From positions 1 to 64,000 of the forward strand of contig CAZSFQ010000007.1 in NCBI GenBank assembly GCA_964606165.1: 64,000 nt of DNA. Direction: 5' to 3'. Numbering within the stretch: position 1 is the stretch's first letter; each line of letters starts with the position of its first letter. Origin of the DNA: UBA4923 sp964606165 (GTDB taxonomy: Bacteria; Bacillota; Clostridia; Saccharofermentanales; DTU023). A program made the translations under genes and the position numbers. Positions 1 through 8,235 of this stretch are shown one piece after another. Under the pieces are notes generated by a model. That model did not search any database and was not told the origin of the DNA. It saw only the letters and a program-made list of their open reading frames with translations.

Positions 1-84
1 TTTTAGGTTGGAATCTCTTTTTCTACCCCTGACCTACAAATACGTTACTCGAACACTACCAAGCAGGTTCTTCAGGAAAACAAA

Positions 85-1014
85 ATGAAAAAGCCAATTA
101 TAATAGCGGCACTGGTCCTCATTTTAGCCAACTTCGTCAACCAGACGACCGGGGTTGCCGCCCGCGGATTGATGAAAGCCCCGGAAGACGATTTTAGGAT
201 TCGCTTTGCCGTTAATCAACAAAAACGGGAAAGCGGAACAGACGCTGACAGTTACCTCATGGGCTTCGGATTGAGACAGGTAGAGCCAGTCACAGGCCTG
301 CGTGTTTTTGATGAAATAAAAACCGGGGAGACGAGCCGGACCGTACCCGTGCAGACGAGACCGGCAAGGACTGAGACATCCTCCCCGTCCAAGAAGGAAG
401 TGGCCACAAGAAAAACATTGCCGACGGAAAGGAAAACTGCAAGCACCAAGCCGGAAACGACCACCCCTGCCACGACGACAACCAAGCCGCCTCCCACGAC
501 CAGGCCCCGGACAACAACTGAAACCACGGCTACAACCAAGACCGCGGCTCCAACTACAATAACCGAAGCCGCGACCCTGGAGACAACCACGTCCGCGGCG
601 CCGGCAACGACAGTTCTGAATGGGTACTATTGCTCCGAACTTGAGGCCGAAGTCGTCCGTCTGGTCAATATTGAGCGGGGAGCCATTGGAGTAGGTCCTG
701 TGACCATGAACGCGTCGCTTCGCTCATCGGCCGCTGTCCGGGCCCTTGAGATCATTGAAAAGTTTTCGCACGAAAGGCCGAATGGCTCGCGCTGGGTCAC
801 TGCCATCAAGATCAGCTACGCCTGCGCGGGTGAAAACCTGGCGGCAGGCCAACGGACACCGGCCAATGTTGTTAACGCCTGGATGAATTCGGAAGGACAC
901 CGCAAAAATCTTCTTAACCCCAAGTACACGGAGATCGGCGTCGCCTGCTATCACGACACCGGCACGCCTTATAAGTACTACTGGGTGCAGATCTATGTAG
1001 GCTACGGCAACTAA
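85..1014 (+). CDS. secreted CAP/SCP-domain protein with Thr-rich linker
   Basis: The 309-residue protein starts with a Sec-type signal peptide (two Lys, then a hydrophobic run to about residue 26). Residues about 115-178 are a low-complexity Thr/Pro/Ala stalk. Residues about 185-309 form a CAP domain (the bacterial SCP/PR-1 family, as in Bacillus YkwD): I see FSHERPNG, AGENLAAG, W-x-NSEGHRKNLL and a terminal WVQIYVGYG. Three Cys lie in the CAP domain. The start follows a weak AGGA. Such proteins are extracellular; their biochemical activity in bacteria is mostly unknown. The gene stands alone, ending at a shared terminator. Family assignment is secure, role is not. Confidence 0.9.
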   Translation: MKKPIIIAALVLILANFVNQTTGVAARGLMKAPEDDFRIRFAVNQQKRESGTDADSYLMGFGLRQVEPVTGLRVFDEIKTGETSRTVPVQTRPARTETSSPSKKEVATRKTLPTERKTASTKPETTTPATTTTKPPPTTRPRTTTETTATTKTAAPTTITEAATLETTTSAAPATTVLNGYYCSELEAEVVRLVNIERGAIGVGPVTMNASLRSSAAVRALEIIEKFSHERPNGSRWVTAIKISYACAGENLAAGQRTPANVVNAWMNSEGHRKNLLNPKYTEIGVACYHDTGTPYKYYWVQIYVGYGN

Positions 1015-1043
1015 AAAACGGACCCGAAGGGAGTCCGTTTTTC
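1013..1043. terminator. bidirectional intrinsic terminator
   Basis: A 10-bp perfect stem AAAAACGGAC / GTCCGTTTTT with a 9-base loop has A-runs and T-runs on its two sides, so it can stop both the CAP-protein transcript and the converging molybdenum hydroxylase operon. Confidence 0.85.
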
Positions 1044-1071
1044 AGAAGTCGTATTGCTGGACGAAAGCGGG

Positions 1072-1575
1072 CTATATGCCCGCTTCCGTCTCTTCCAAAC
1101 GTTTTTCCATGGTCTTTTCAACTGCGTTGACGATATTCTGGTATCCGGTACAGCGGCACATATTGCCGGAAAGCTCCCTGCGGATTTCCTCACGTGAGTG
1201 GCGTCCGCCCCCGCGCAGGAGGTGCTCTGCTGACATGATGAAACCGGGGGTGCAGAAGCCGCACTGAATGGCAGCCTCATCGATGAAAGCCTGTTGGATG
1301 TCGGAGATATTGCCTTCTTCATCCATCAGGCCCTCCAGTGTCAACACTTCTTTGCCATCGATCCAGGCAGCAAGGAAGATACAGGAGTCGTACGGTTTGC
1401 CATCGATCAGAACAGTGCAGGCCCCGCATTCGCCGACTTCACATCCCTTTTTGACCGAGGTCATGCCGAACTCAACCCGGAGGATATCGGCCAGGGATTC
1501 GCGTACATCGATGGACGCCGTTACTTGTTTGCCGTTCAAGATGAAGCTGATTTGTTTGTATTGAACATTAGTCAT
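1072..1575 (-). CDS. xdhC: xanthine dehydrogenase-type 2Fe-2S subunit
   Basis: The 167-residue small subunit of a molybdenum hydroxylase carries two [2Fe-2S] clusters that pass electrons from the molybdopterin site to FAD. The plant-ferredoxin-type cluster motif is CEVGECGACTVLIDG (about residues 45-59) and the second, all-helical domain has CGFCTPG and CRCTGY (about residues 110-145). Its length is normal for the CoxS/XdhC family. Its start overlaps the stop of the FAD subunit at one base, implying translational coupling as the last gene of the leftward Mo-FAD-FeS operon. The family is clear; the exact substrate (xanthine, purine or another N-heterocycle) cannot be read from this subunit. 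Confidence 0.93.
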   Translation of the reverse strand: MTNVQYKQISFILNGKQVTASIDVRESLADILRVEFGMTSVKKGCEVGECGACTVLIDGKPYDSCIFLAAWIDGKEVLTLEGLMDEEGNISDIQQAFIDEAAIQCGFCTPGFIMSAEHLLRGGGRHSREEIRRELSGNMCRCTGYQNIVNAVEKTMEKRLEETEAGI

Positions 1576-2456
1576 TACACTTTACCTCCCGCACGCCGGA
1601 TCGATTCGACAAGGCATCGGCGCGCCAGTTCTCCCTGGATATGCAGGCGGAATTCCCTTGTCGCCCGCCAGCTGGTTCTGGGGTTGACATCTTCGAGGGC
1701 GCCTGCCGCGAATGCTTCGATGGTGTCCACAGAGACAGGTTTTCCTTTAACTGCCTCTTCGGCTGTCCGCGTCCTCAGCGGGACGGGGCCGGCGACACCA
1801 TAACTGATCCGGGCATCTTCAATGGTCTTTTTGTCACCGCTCAACTTGACATTTACCGAGCAGCCGCTGGTCGCGATGTCCATGGCGTCGCGCATGGCGT
1901 ACTTGAAGTAGGCGCCGTGGTAGTCCTTGTAGTGCTGCGGGTAGATCAGGATGGCGGTCGCGATTTCGTCAGGAGCCAGGTCAACCTTCTTGACTCCCAG
2001 ATAAAACTCGGTCAGCGGGACCCGGCGCACGCCCTGGCTGCCGGTCAGTTCCATGACCGCGTCATGGGCCAGGAGGGTGGAGGCGGTATCCGCTGAAGTG
2101 ACTCCGTTACACGTATTGCCGCCGATGGTCCCGATATTGCGGATCTGGGGGCCGCCGACAGTACCGGCCGCCTCGCCCAGGACGGGGATCAATTCTCCGA
2201 TGACCGGGTCTTCCGCCAGCTGTGAAAAGCTGGTCAGCGAACCGATGCGCAGGGTGCCGTCGTCATCGACCGACACGCCCCGGAGTTGATCCAGCCCGTA
2301 GAGGCTGATCAGGTCGCAGCCGGCCAGTTCGCCGGCGCGGATGCTGATCAGAAGATCGGATCCTCCGCTGATCACCCTGGCCTGCGGCTGTTCGACGCGC
2401 AGCTGAACCGCGTGTTCGACTGAGGTCGCTTCGTAAAGGTGGTTAATATCGTACAT
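1575..2456 (-). CDS. xdhB: xanthine dehydrogenase-type FAD-binding subunit
   Basis: The 293-residue middle subunit binds FAD and hands electrons to the final acceptor. N-terminal FAD-binding motifs are visible: ISGGSDLLISIRAG near residue 30, and GTIGGNTCNGVTSAD near residue 110 in place of the usual GGN-x-xxAxPxxD. A C-terminal CODH flavoprotein-like domain follows (about 175-285). It lies 13 bases downstream of the molybdenum subunit and overlaps the iron-sulfur subunit. This is the CoxM/XdhB family. Pro in the canonical flavin loop is not obvious, so the acceptor may not be NAD, but that is inference. Confidence 0.92.
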   Translation of the reverse strand: MYDINHLYEATSVEHAVQLRVEQPQARVISGGSDLLISIRAGELAGCDLISLYGLDQLRGVSVDDDGTLRIGSLTSFSQLAEDPVIGELIPVLGEAAGTVGGPQIRNIGTIGGNTCNGVTSADTASTLLAHDAVMELTGSQGVRRVPLTEFYLGVKKVDLAPDEIATAILIYPQHYKDYHGAYFKYAMRDAMDIATSGCSVNVKLSGDKKTIEDARISYGVAGPVPLRTRTAEEAVKGKPVSVDTIEAFAAGALEDVNPRTSWRATREFRLHIQGELARRCLVESIRRAGGKV

Positions 2457-2469
2457 ATACTCTCCTCAT

Positions 2470-4893
2470 TTACTCTTTGCCGCGCGGCTGCAATTCGGGA
2501 CTCTTCGTCTCGACGGGAGTCGCCGTTTCGGCTTTGTCGGTGACATGGATGACCGTGTCTTTCAGTTCCTCATAGGCCTTGCGGCGCATCTGGCGCTCCT
2601 CCTCAGTGCCCAGGAGTCCCGCCTTGGAGAAATCCTTGAACAGCTGATGCGGCGACATGGGGATGGAGTTGACTGCCACGCCCGTCGCCTGGAGGACGGC
2701 ATTGCGGATGGCTGGGGCCGGCGAGCAGGCCGGCGGTTCGCCAAGCGCCTTTGTCCCGAAGGGGCTGGTCGGTTCAGCATTCTCCACAAATCCCGCTTTG
2801 AGGTCGGGGTGATCCATGGTGGTCGGCAGCTTGTAATCAAGCAGGTTGTCGTTAAGGACGCGGCCTGTTTTTTCGTCCATCAGCAGACTCTCAAAGAGGC
2901 CATAGCCGATCCCCATGCTCATACCGCCGTGTACCTGACCTTCTGCCAGGGCGGGATTGATCAGCTTGCCGCAGTCATGCACGTTGACGATGTCAAGCAG
3001 CTTGACCTTGCAAAGGGGGATATCGACCTCCACTTCGGCGATGGAAACGCCGAAGGAGTATGCGTTGCTTTGGACGGAATAGGTGCTTTCAGCGGAAATC
3101 GCGTCACTCAGCTTGAAGTCGTAAAGGATGTCGGTGACGAGATCTCCAAGAGACATGAGTATCCGGCCGTCTGTCTTGCGGACGATATTGCCGTCAACCA
3201 GATCGAGGATGTCGGCCGGCATCCGGGTCAGCGAATGCGCGTGGTCCAGGATCTTTTCACGCAGGATCTGGCCCGTCTGTGCGATGGAAAAACTGCTGAC
3301 ATAAGTCTGGCGTGAACCGTAGGCTCCCGACCCGTAGGGGCTGACATCGGTATCCTGGTTGGTGAAAACATGGACGTTCTCGGTCCGGATCCCAACCGAC
3401 TGGGCAGCCATCTGGGCGAAGACGGTATCAAATCCCTGGCCGATCTCCGTTTCGCCTGTCATGACATTGAGTGAACCGTCCTGGTTCAAAATCATGCGGC
3501 AGGTGGAGGTTTCGATGCTGATCGGCCAAACAGCCGTGTTGTACCAGAAGAGCGCCAGGCCTATTCCACGGCGGACAGGGCCTGTCTGGTTTTTGTAGAG
3601 CTCACGTTTGCGGTCGTAGTCCATGATCTCACGAGCCTTGTCCATGGTCTGCCTCAAGCTGTCATGGTAGAGCTCGTTTTTCGAGAAATCGTCGTAGTAA
3701 CCGACCGGCATGCAGTTTTTCTGGCGGAATTCGTAGGGATCCAGGTTGAGCTGTGTCACGATATCGTCGGTGTGGCTCTCCAGCTGGAACATGGCCTGGG
3801 GGATCCCGTAGGCCCGCATGGCGCCGGCTGCCGGCTTATTGGTGTACATGGTCCAGCCGTCCGCTACGAAATGGTCGACCGGGTAGAGCTGGGGATAGGC
3901 GCCCATTCCTTTTTGGAGGACGCCGTGTCCGTGAGAGGCGTAAGCGCCGTTATCCGAGTAGAGCTCGGCCTTTCTGGCCACAAGGGTCCCGTCGGGGCGC
4001 AGCCAGGTGATGATGTGGGCGTGGATGGCGTGGCGGACGCGGTTGCTGAAGAAGGTTTCCTCGCGCGTCGTGTCAAACTTGACGGGGTGCCCTCCGACCT
4101 GGGTCGTCATCCAGGCGACCAGCGGCTCATAAAGGGCATCCTGTTTGTTGCCGAAACCGCCCCCGATGTAAGGTTTAATGATGCGGATCTTGCCCCAGGG
4201 CATGCCAAGTGCCTGGCCGACGATGCGGCGGATGAGGTGGGGGATCTGTGTTGAGGAAACAACCGTGATCCGCCCGCCCTGCTCCATATAAGCGTAGGCG
4301 ACGTGGTTCTCAATGTGGGCGTGCTGTACGGTTGGCGTGTGGTACCAGCCCTCTACCTTGACAAGGCCGGGTTCCTTGATGGCTTCTTCGTAGTCCCCCA
4401 TGGCGATGCGGCTGTGCCCCAGCACATTGTCGGGACGCTCCTCATGGATGACAGGGGCTCCTTCTTTTTTCGACTCGATGGGATCGAGGACGAAGGGATA
4501 CTCTTCGTATTCCACCTTGATGGCCCGGATGGCACGGTCCGCTGCGACATAGTCCCTGGCGATGACTGCGCCGATCTCGTCGCCATAATAGCGGACGTGC
4601 TCGTGGAGAATCTTGCGGTCAGCGATGTCCTGTTTGGACGGGTCGGTTGTCCACGGGTGACCTGCCGGTGACCACAAATAATCGGGAGCATCGAAACAGG
4701 TGAGGATCTTGACGACGCCGTCAATCTTTTCGGCCTCAGCTGTATCGATTTTCAGGACCCGGCCATGTGCGATGGTCGAGTGCAAAATCCGCGATACATA
4801 AGCGTTCTTGGGACAGAGATCATCCGTGTATTTCGCGCGGCCGGTTGCTTTGTCGTAGGCATCGACCCGCTTCGTACTTTTCCCAACTTCCAT
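2470..4893 (-). CDS. xdhA: xanthine dehydrogenase-type molybdenum-binding subunit
   Basis: The 807-residue catalytic subunit of a molybdenum hydroxylase. It has the aldehyde oxidase/xanthine dehydrogenase a/b hammerhead domain (about 15-130) and the molybdopterin-binding domain (about 150-760), with GGGFGNKQD, GAMRAYGIPQ, GETEIGQG and, near the end, LGEPPACSPAPAIRNAV, whose Glu matches the family catalytic base. The first gene of a three-gene leftward operon. Length is slightly above average because of a polar C-terminal tail after residue 770. No molybdopterin synthesis, XdhC-like insertase or selenium genes lie in the window. The likely role is oxidation of xanthine or a related purine; nicotinate or aldehyde oxidation cannot be excluded. 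Confidence 0.92.
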   Translation of the reverse strand: MEVGKSTKRVDAYDKATGRAKYTDDLCPKNAYVSRILHSTIAHGRVLKIDTAEAEKIDGVVKILTCFDAPDYLWSPAGHPWTTDPSKQDIADRKILHEHVRYYGDEIGAVIARDYVAADRAIRAIKVEYEEYPFVLDPIESKKEGAPVIHEERPDNVLGHSRIAMGDYEEAIKEPGLVKVEGWYHTPTVQHAHIENHVAYAYMEQGGRITVVSSTQIPHLIRRIVGQALGMPWGKIRIIKPYIGGGFGNKQDALYEPLVAWMTTQVGGHPVKFDTTREETFFSNRVRHAIHAHIITWLRPDGTLVARKAELYSDNGAYASHGHGVLQKGMGAYPQLYPVDHFVADGWTMYTNKPAAGAMRAYGIPQAMFQLESHTDDIVTQLNLDPYEFRQKNCMPVGYYDDFSKNELYHDSLRQTMDKAREIMDYDRKRELYKNQTGPVRRGIGLALFWYNTAVWPISIETSTCRMILNQDGSLNVMTGETEIGQGFDTVFAQMAAQSVGIRTENVHVFTNQDTDVSPYGSGAYGSRQTYVSSFSIAQTGQILREKILDHAHSLTRMPADILDLVDGNIVRKTDGRILMSLGDLVTDILYDFKLSDAISAESTYSVQSNAYSFGVSIAEVEVDIPLCKVKLLDIVNVHDCGKLINPALAEGQVHGGMSMGIGYGLFESLLMDEKTGRVLNDNLLDYKLPTTMDHPDLKAGFVENAEPTSPFGTKALGEPPACSPAPAIRNAVLQATGVAVNSIPMSPHQLFKDFSKAGLLGTEEERQMRRKAYEELKDTVIHVTDKAETATPVETKSPELQPRGKE

Positions 4894-4954
4894 AGGTAAC
4901 TCCCTCTAAACGATGATTTACGGAACGAGATATTTCCGTTTCAGCCTTTCGGAA

Positions 4955-4960
4955 ATTATA
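4955..4960 (-). promoter_or_regulatory. possible -10 of the xdh operon
   Basis: Read on the minus strand this is a perfect TATAAT, about 60 bases before the start of xdhA. I see no good -35 at 16-18 bases, so activator dependence is possible. Confidence 0.35.
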
Positions 4961-5033
4961 GCACAAGAGGAAAAGGAGAACCCCGGCCGGCGGTAGGCTG
5001 GGGGCGGGAATATGGCATGCGAAATCCGGCTCG

Positions 5034-5042
5034 TGATATAGT
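5034..5042 (+). promoter_or_regulatory. extended -10 promoter for ptb-buk
   Basis: TGATATAGT is an extended -10 (TGn plus TATAGT) ending 31 bases before the ptb start codon. No convincing -35 is seen. A G-rich Shine-Dalgarno (AGGGGAGGGG) follows before the ATG. Confidence 0.5.
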
Positions 5043-5073
5043 AATGTCGAGCTAAAAGGGGAGGGGACGGACC

Positions 5074-5952
5074 ATGGGAGACCGCTTCAAACAGATCATG
5101 GATCGGGTCGTGGCCAATCCGGATAAAAAAAAGTGCGCAGTTGTCTGTGCTGACCAGAATACCAGGCAGGCGGCCCTGGAGGCGGAAGAGAAGGGACTGG
5201 TGCAGGCCTTTTTTTACTCTGTCGGCGATCCCGCCGCGTCCGAAGAGCGCGTCCGTTTCCACCCGACGGAGCAAGAGGCGGCCATGGAAGCCGTGTCAGG
5301 GGTCCATGCGGGTCAGCTTGACATGATCCTCAAGGGCAAGATCGACACCGCTGTCCTGCTCAGGGAAGTCGTCAACAAGGAGTATGGGCTCCTGTCCGGC
5401 CGCCTGATCTCCCACGTCGCCCTGCTCGATGTCCCGCGCTATCATAAGATGCTGCTGTTGACGGATGGCGGCATGGTTATGTATCCCAATCTGGAGCAGC
5501 TGGGGGGAATCCTTGAAAACGCGGTGGGCGTCATGCGCCGCCTTGGTGTCGTAACTCCCAAGGTGGCCTGTCTCGCTGCCGTTGAAAAAGTACATGACCG
5601 TATGCCGGAAACGGTCCGGGCTGCTGCCTTGAAGGAAATGTACCAAAAAGGTGAAATCCAAAACTGCGTCATTGAAGGGCCTATCTCCTTTGACCTGGCC
5701 TTCGACAGGCAGGCGGCCGGGATCAAGGGCTATGAAAGCCCGGTTGCGGGCGATGCGGATATTTTCCTGGTGCCTGACTTTGTTTCAGGCAATTTACTTG
5801 CCAAATCGCTTGTCTATGGCGGCGGTGCGAGGTTTGCGGGCTTTCTGTCCGGAGCGCGGGCACCTGTCATCCTCACCTCCCGGTCTGCCTCGGCGGAGGA
5901 AAAACTCTATTCCATTGCCTGCTCGGCCTTTGTTTTATCTGCTTCCCTTTAA
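5074..5952 (+). CDS. ptb: phosphate butyryltransferase
   Basis: The 292-residue protein of the phosphate acetyl/butyryltransferase family would convert butyryl-CoA and phosphate into butyryl-phosphate in the cytosol. The single PTA_PTB domain shows the family pattern LDMILKGKIDTAVLLREV, then SHVALLDVP and EGPISFDLAFD, and ends with an IFLVPD...GN motif. Length matches Clostridium Ptb (about 300). It sits 17 bases before butyrate kinase, the classical ptb-buk pair for ATP-yielding butyrate formation, which separates it from the acetate-specific Pta at 48.3 kb. Acyl-chain preference is inferred from this pairing. Confidence 0.93.
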   Translation: MGDRFKQIMDRVVANPDKKKCAVVCADQNTRQAALEAEEKGLVQAFFYSVGDPAASEERVRFHPTEQEAAMEAVSGVHAGQLDMILKGKIDTAVLLREVVNKEYGLLSGRLISHVALLDVPRYHKMLLLTDGGMVMYPNLEQLGGILENAVGVMRRLGVVTPKVACLAAVEKVHDRMPETVRAAALKEMYQKGEIQNCVIEGPISFDLAFDRQAAGIKGYESPVAGDADIFLVPDFVSGNLLAKSLVYGGGARFAGFLSGARAPVILTSRSASAEEKLYSIACSAFVLSASL

Positions 5953-5969
5953 AGGAGTCTGATTCCTTC

Positions 5970-7025
5970 ATGAAAATCCTGGTCATTAACCCCGGCTCAA
6001 CGACAACCAAGGTGGCTTTGTTTGAGGACCTTGACCTTGTCAAGGAGAAAAAAATCAATCACTCAAACGAAGAGCTCGCGCGCTTTGATTCGATCCGCGA
6101 ACAGCTCCCTATGCGGGTCGGCCGGGTTGCCGGCTTTCTGAGGGAAGAGGGCCTGGATCCCGGCTCCATTGATGTCATTGTGGCCAGGGGAGGCATGCTT
6201 CCGCCTGTCCGGCACGGCGCTTATGTGGTGGACCAGGACCTGGTCAACACCCTCCTGGACTGTCCGGCGGAAGAGCACGCGTCCAATCTGGGCGCGGGGA
6301 TCGCCTATCACCTGGCAGGGGACAAGGGGACGCCCGCATATATTTACGATTCGGTTTCAGTTGATGAACTGACGCCCCTGGCCCGGCTGTCCGGTGTTAA
6401 AGGCTATAACAGGCGCAGCTTCAGCCATGTTCTCAATACGCGGGCAGTCGCGCGCCAGGTCGCGGCCAGTGAGGGTTTTGATCTGGAGGAAGAGAATGTC
6501 ATCGTCGCCCATCTGGGGGGAGGGATTTCACTTAATCTGCAGTCCAAAGGTTCTCTGATTGACATTGTATCGGCCGATGAGGGTCCTTACTCCACGGAGC
6601 GGGCCGGCGGACTTCCGGTCTTCACCGCGGTCCGGATCGTCAGGAAAGAGGGGTTGGATACCCTTTACAAATATGAATCCGGAAGAGGGGGCCTGCTTTC
6701 TTATACGGGCTCCAACGATGCTGTCGCCATAGAAGAGCGGGCCCTGGATGGGGATTCTGAATCACGCTTGCTTTATGAGGGAATTGCCTACCAGACAGCC
6801 AAGGCCATCGGCAGCCTGGCCACGGTCGTCAAAGGCCGGGTCCGGGCTATCATCCTGACCGGAGGCATGGCCCGGTCGAAACTGGTCACTGATGCGGTCG
6901 AGGAAAGCGTCCGTTTCATCGCCCCTGTTTACCTCTATCCCGGTGAGCTGGAGATGGAGGCTCTGGCTGCCGGTGCCTGGCGCGTTATGCGCGGGGAAGA
7001 GAAGGCGAGGGTTTTCCGGCCCTAG
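5970..7025 (+). CDS. buk: butyrate kinase
   Basis: The 351-residue ASKHA-fold kinase would turn butyryl-phosphate and ADP into butyrate and ATP. Signature phosphate-binding motifs are INPGSTTTKVALFED at the N terminus, VIVAHLGGGISLN in the middle and AIILTGGMARS near the end. Length is normal for Buk (about 355) and shorter than acetate kinase (about 400). It follows ptb by 17 bases with an AAGGAG ribosome-binding site. The stop lies 3 bases from the stop of the converging next gene. Branched-chain or propionate substrates are also used by members of the family. Confidence 0.95.
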   Translation: MKILVINPGSTTTKVALFEDLDLVKEKKINHSNEELARFDSIREQLPMRVGRVAGFLREEGLDPGSIDVIVARGGMLPPVRHGAYVVDQDLVNTLLDCPAEEHASNLGAGIAYHLAGDKGTPAYIYDSVSVDELTPLARLSGVKGYNRRSFSHVLNTRAVARQVAASEGFDLEEENVIVAHLGGGISLNLQSKGSLIDIVSADEGPYSTERAGGLPVFTAVRIVRKEGLDTLYKYESGRGGLLSYTGSNDAVAIEERALDGDSESRLLYEGIAYQTAKAIGSLATVVKGRVRAIILTGGMARSKLVTDAVEESVRFIAPVYLYPGELEMEALAAGAWRVMRGEEKARVFRP

Positions 7026-7028
7026 CCG

Positions 7029-7991
7029 CTATTCCTCGCCCCTGTCGGGGTGCTCCATCATATCTTCCCAATATTCCTCAATATTGGCCGCCTGCTTGGC
7101 CTTGACGTGCTGTTCACGTTCCTGACGGGCCTTCTCAGCGGCCGCCATGGTTTCATTGGGTGTCATTTCCATGAGAGCAGGGTTGTCAAGGAGCGAGTCG
7201 AAGAGCTCCAGGCTCTTGATGAAGTAGTAGCCGTCACAGATGCGCTCATCCAGGGTGATGTTGAGGTCGATGGTTTTTTTCCATACCACTTCCTCGGTCC
7301 GGATATCACGGTAGGGTTTCAGGTAAATCCGGCCGATGGCGCAAAAGACGGAGGTTGTCCCGAACTCGTAGAGGTGGTGGAACATGGCGTCACCGCCGAT
7401 GCTTCCCATGTGGGAAATAAAAATCGAAGAATAAAGGGGAATCAGTTCCATCAAGGATTTTGGCATCATGCCGTGGAAGTCAAGAGCCCGCGCCGCGGAG
7501 ACAATGAAGCGCTTGAGAAAGCGGGGCAGCTTGGTGACCATGCCGATGAAGCGGTCGTCTTCCTTGCCTGTCGTCCCCTTGATCTCGTCAACGCTTTCCG
7601 CCATCTTATCCCGAACAGAAGACAGGGTGTCGTCGCCGTCGAAGCGGACACGCGCCACAGATTCCAGGCCTTCATCGGTCAGCGCCGTTTTAACGACATA
7701 AAGAATGTCAAAGGAGTTGTGCTGGTAGAGCCTGCGTCCCGCAACAAAACGGTTGAGGTTGGGCCGCCGCGTGAAGGTGTGCAGGCAGGCCGCCGAGATG
7801 ATATTGAAAACGGTGATCCGCTCACCTTTTTTTCGTTGTTCCCGGATGTATTTTTGAATGTTTTCGACACAGTAGGATTTGCTGTAATAGACTGCTGATT
7901 CGTTTCGGCCCCGCATGATGTAGGGCATGATATCGCCGATAGGGTCGCGGGTATCGCGGACCAGGGTTCCGTCACTTCTGCGGTAGAACAT
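7029..7991 (-). CDS. stand-alone 2-oxoacid dehydrogenase acyltransferase-like protein
   Basis: The 320-residue protein resembles the catalytic domain of dihydrolipoyl acyltransferases (E2) and chloramphenicol acetyltransferase, without a lipoyl or peripheral-subunit domain. A hydrophobic central part (about 160-215, FLKRFIVSAARALDFHG) is followed by a C-terminal ITLDERICDGYY. In true E2 and CAT enzymes this position is HxxxDG; here the catalytic His is replaced by Glu while Asp-Gly remain. No E1, E3 or lipoyl-protein genes are near. It may be a non-catalytic or differently acting relative. The start follows a GGTGGTG-rich leader. Family assignment is moderately firm, function unknown. Confidence 0.7.
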   Translation of the reverse strand: MFYRRSDGTLVRDTRDPIGDIMPYIMRGRNESAVYYSKSYCVENIQKYIREQRKKGERITVFNIISAACLHTFTRRPNLNRFVAGRRLYQHNSFDILYVVKTALTDEGLESVARVRFDGDDTLSSVRDKMAESVDEIKGTTGKEDDRFIGMVTKLPRFLKRFIVSAARALDFHGMMPKSLMELIPLYSSIFISHMGSIGGDAMFHHLYEFGTTSVFCAIGRIYLKPYRDIRTEEVVWKKTIDLNITLDERICDGYYFIKSLELFDSLLDNPALMEMTPNETMAAAEKARQEREQHVKAKQAANIEEYWEDMMEHPDRGEE

Positions 7992-8235
7992 GGGTCACAC
8001 CACCTCTTTTTAGAGTCCCGAGGGGCCCGCCGGTGTCTCCAAACCCGGCGTCAGCCCCAAAAGGCCGGAATTTCTGGTACATGATAACACAGACAAGTGA
8101 ACCGTTCGTGTATTGAAACTGTAATGTATGTACCTTACGCGAAGACCGGCTCTGTGGTATTTTATGGGAGATTGCAGCCTGGCTCCCCGGGCCGGTCTGT
8201 TTTACTACGTGATAACCGGAGTCATCAAAGAGCAG

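Noticed and set aside
252..590. Minus-strand frame opposite the Thr-rich part of the CAP protein
   Set aside because: A Val-rich product is just the antisense of Thr codons; no ribosome-binding site.
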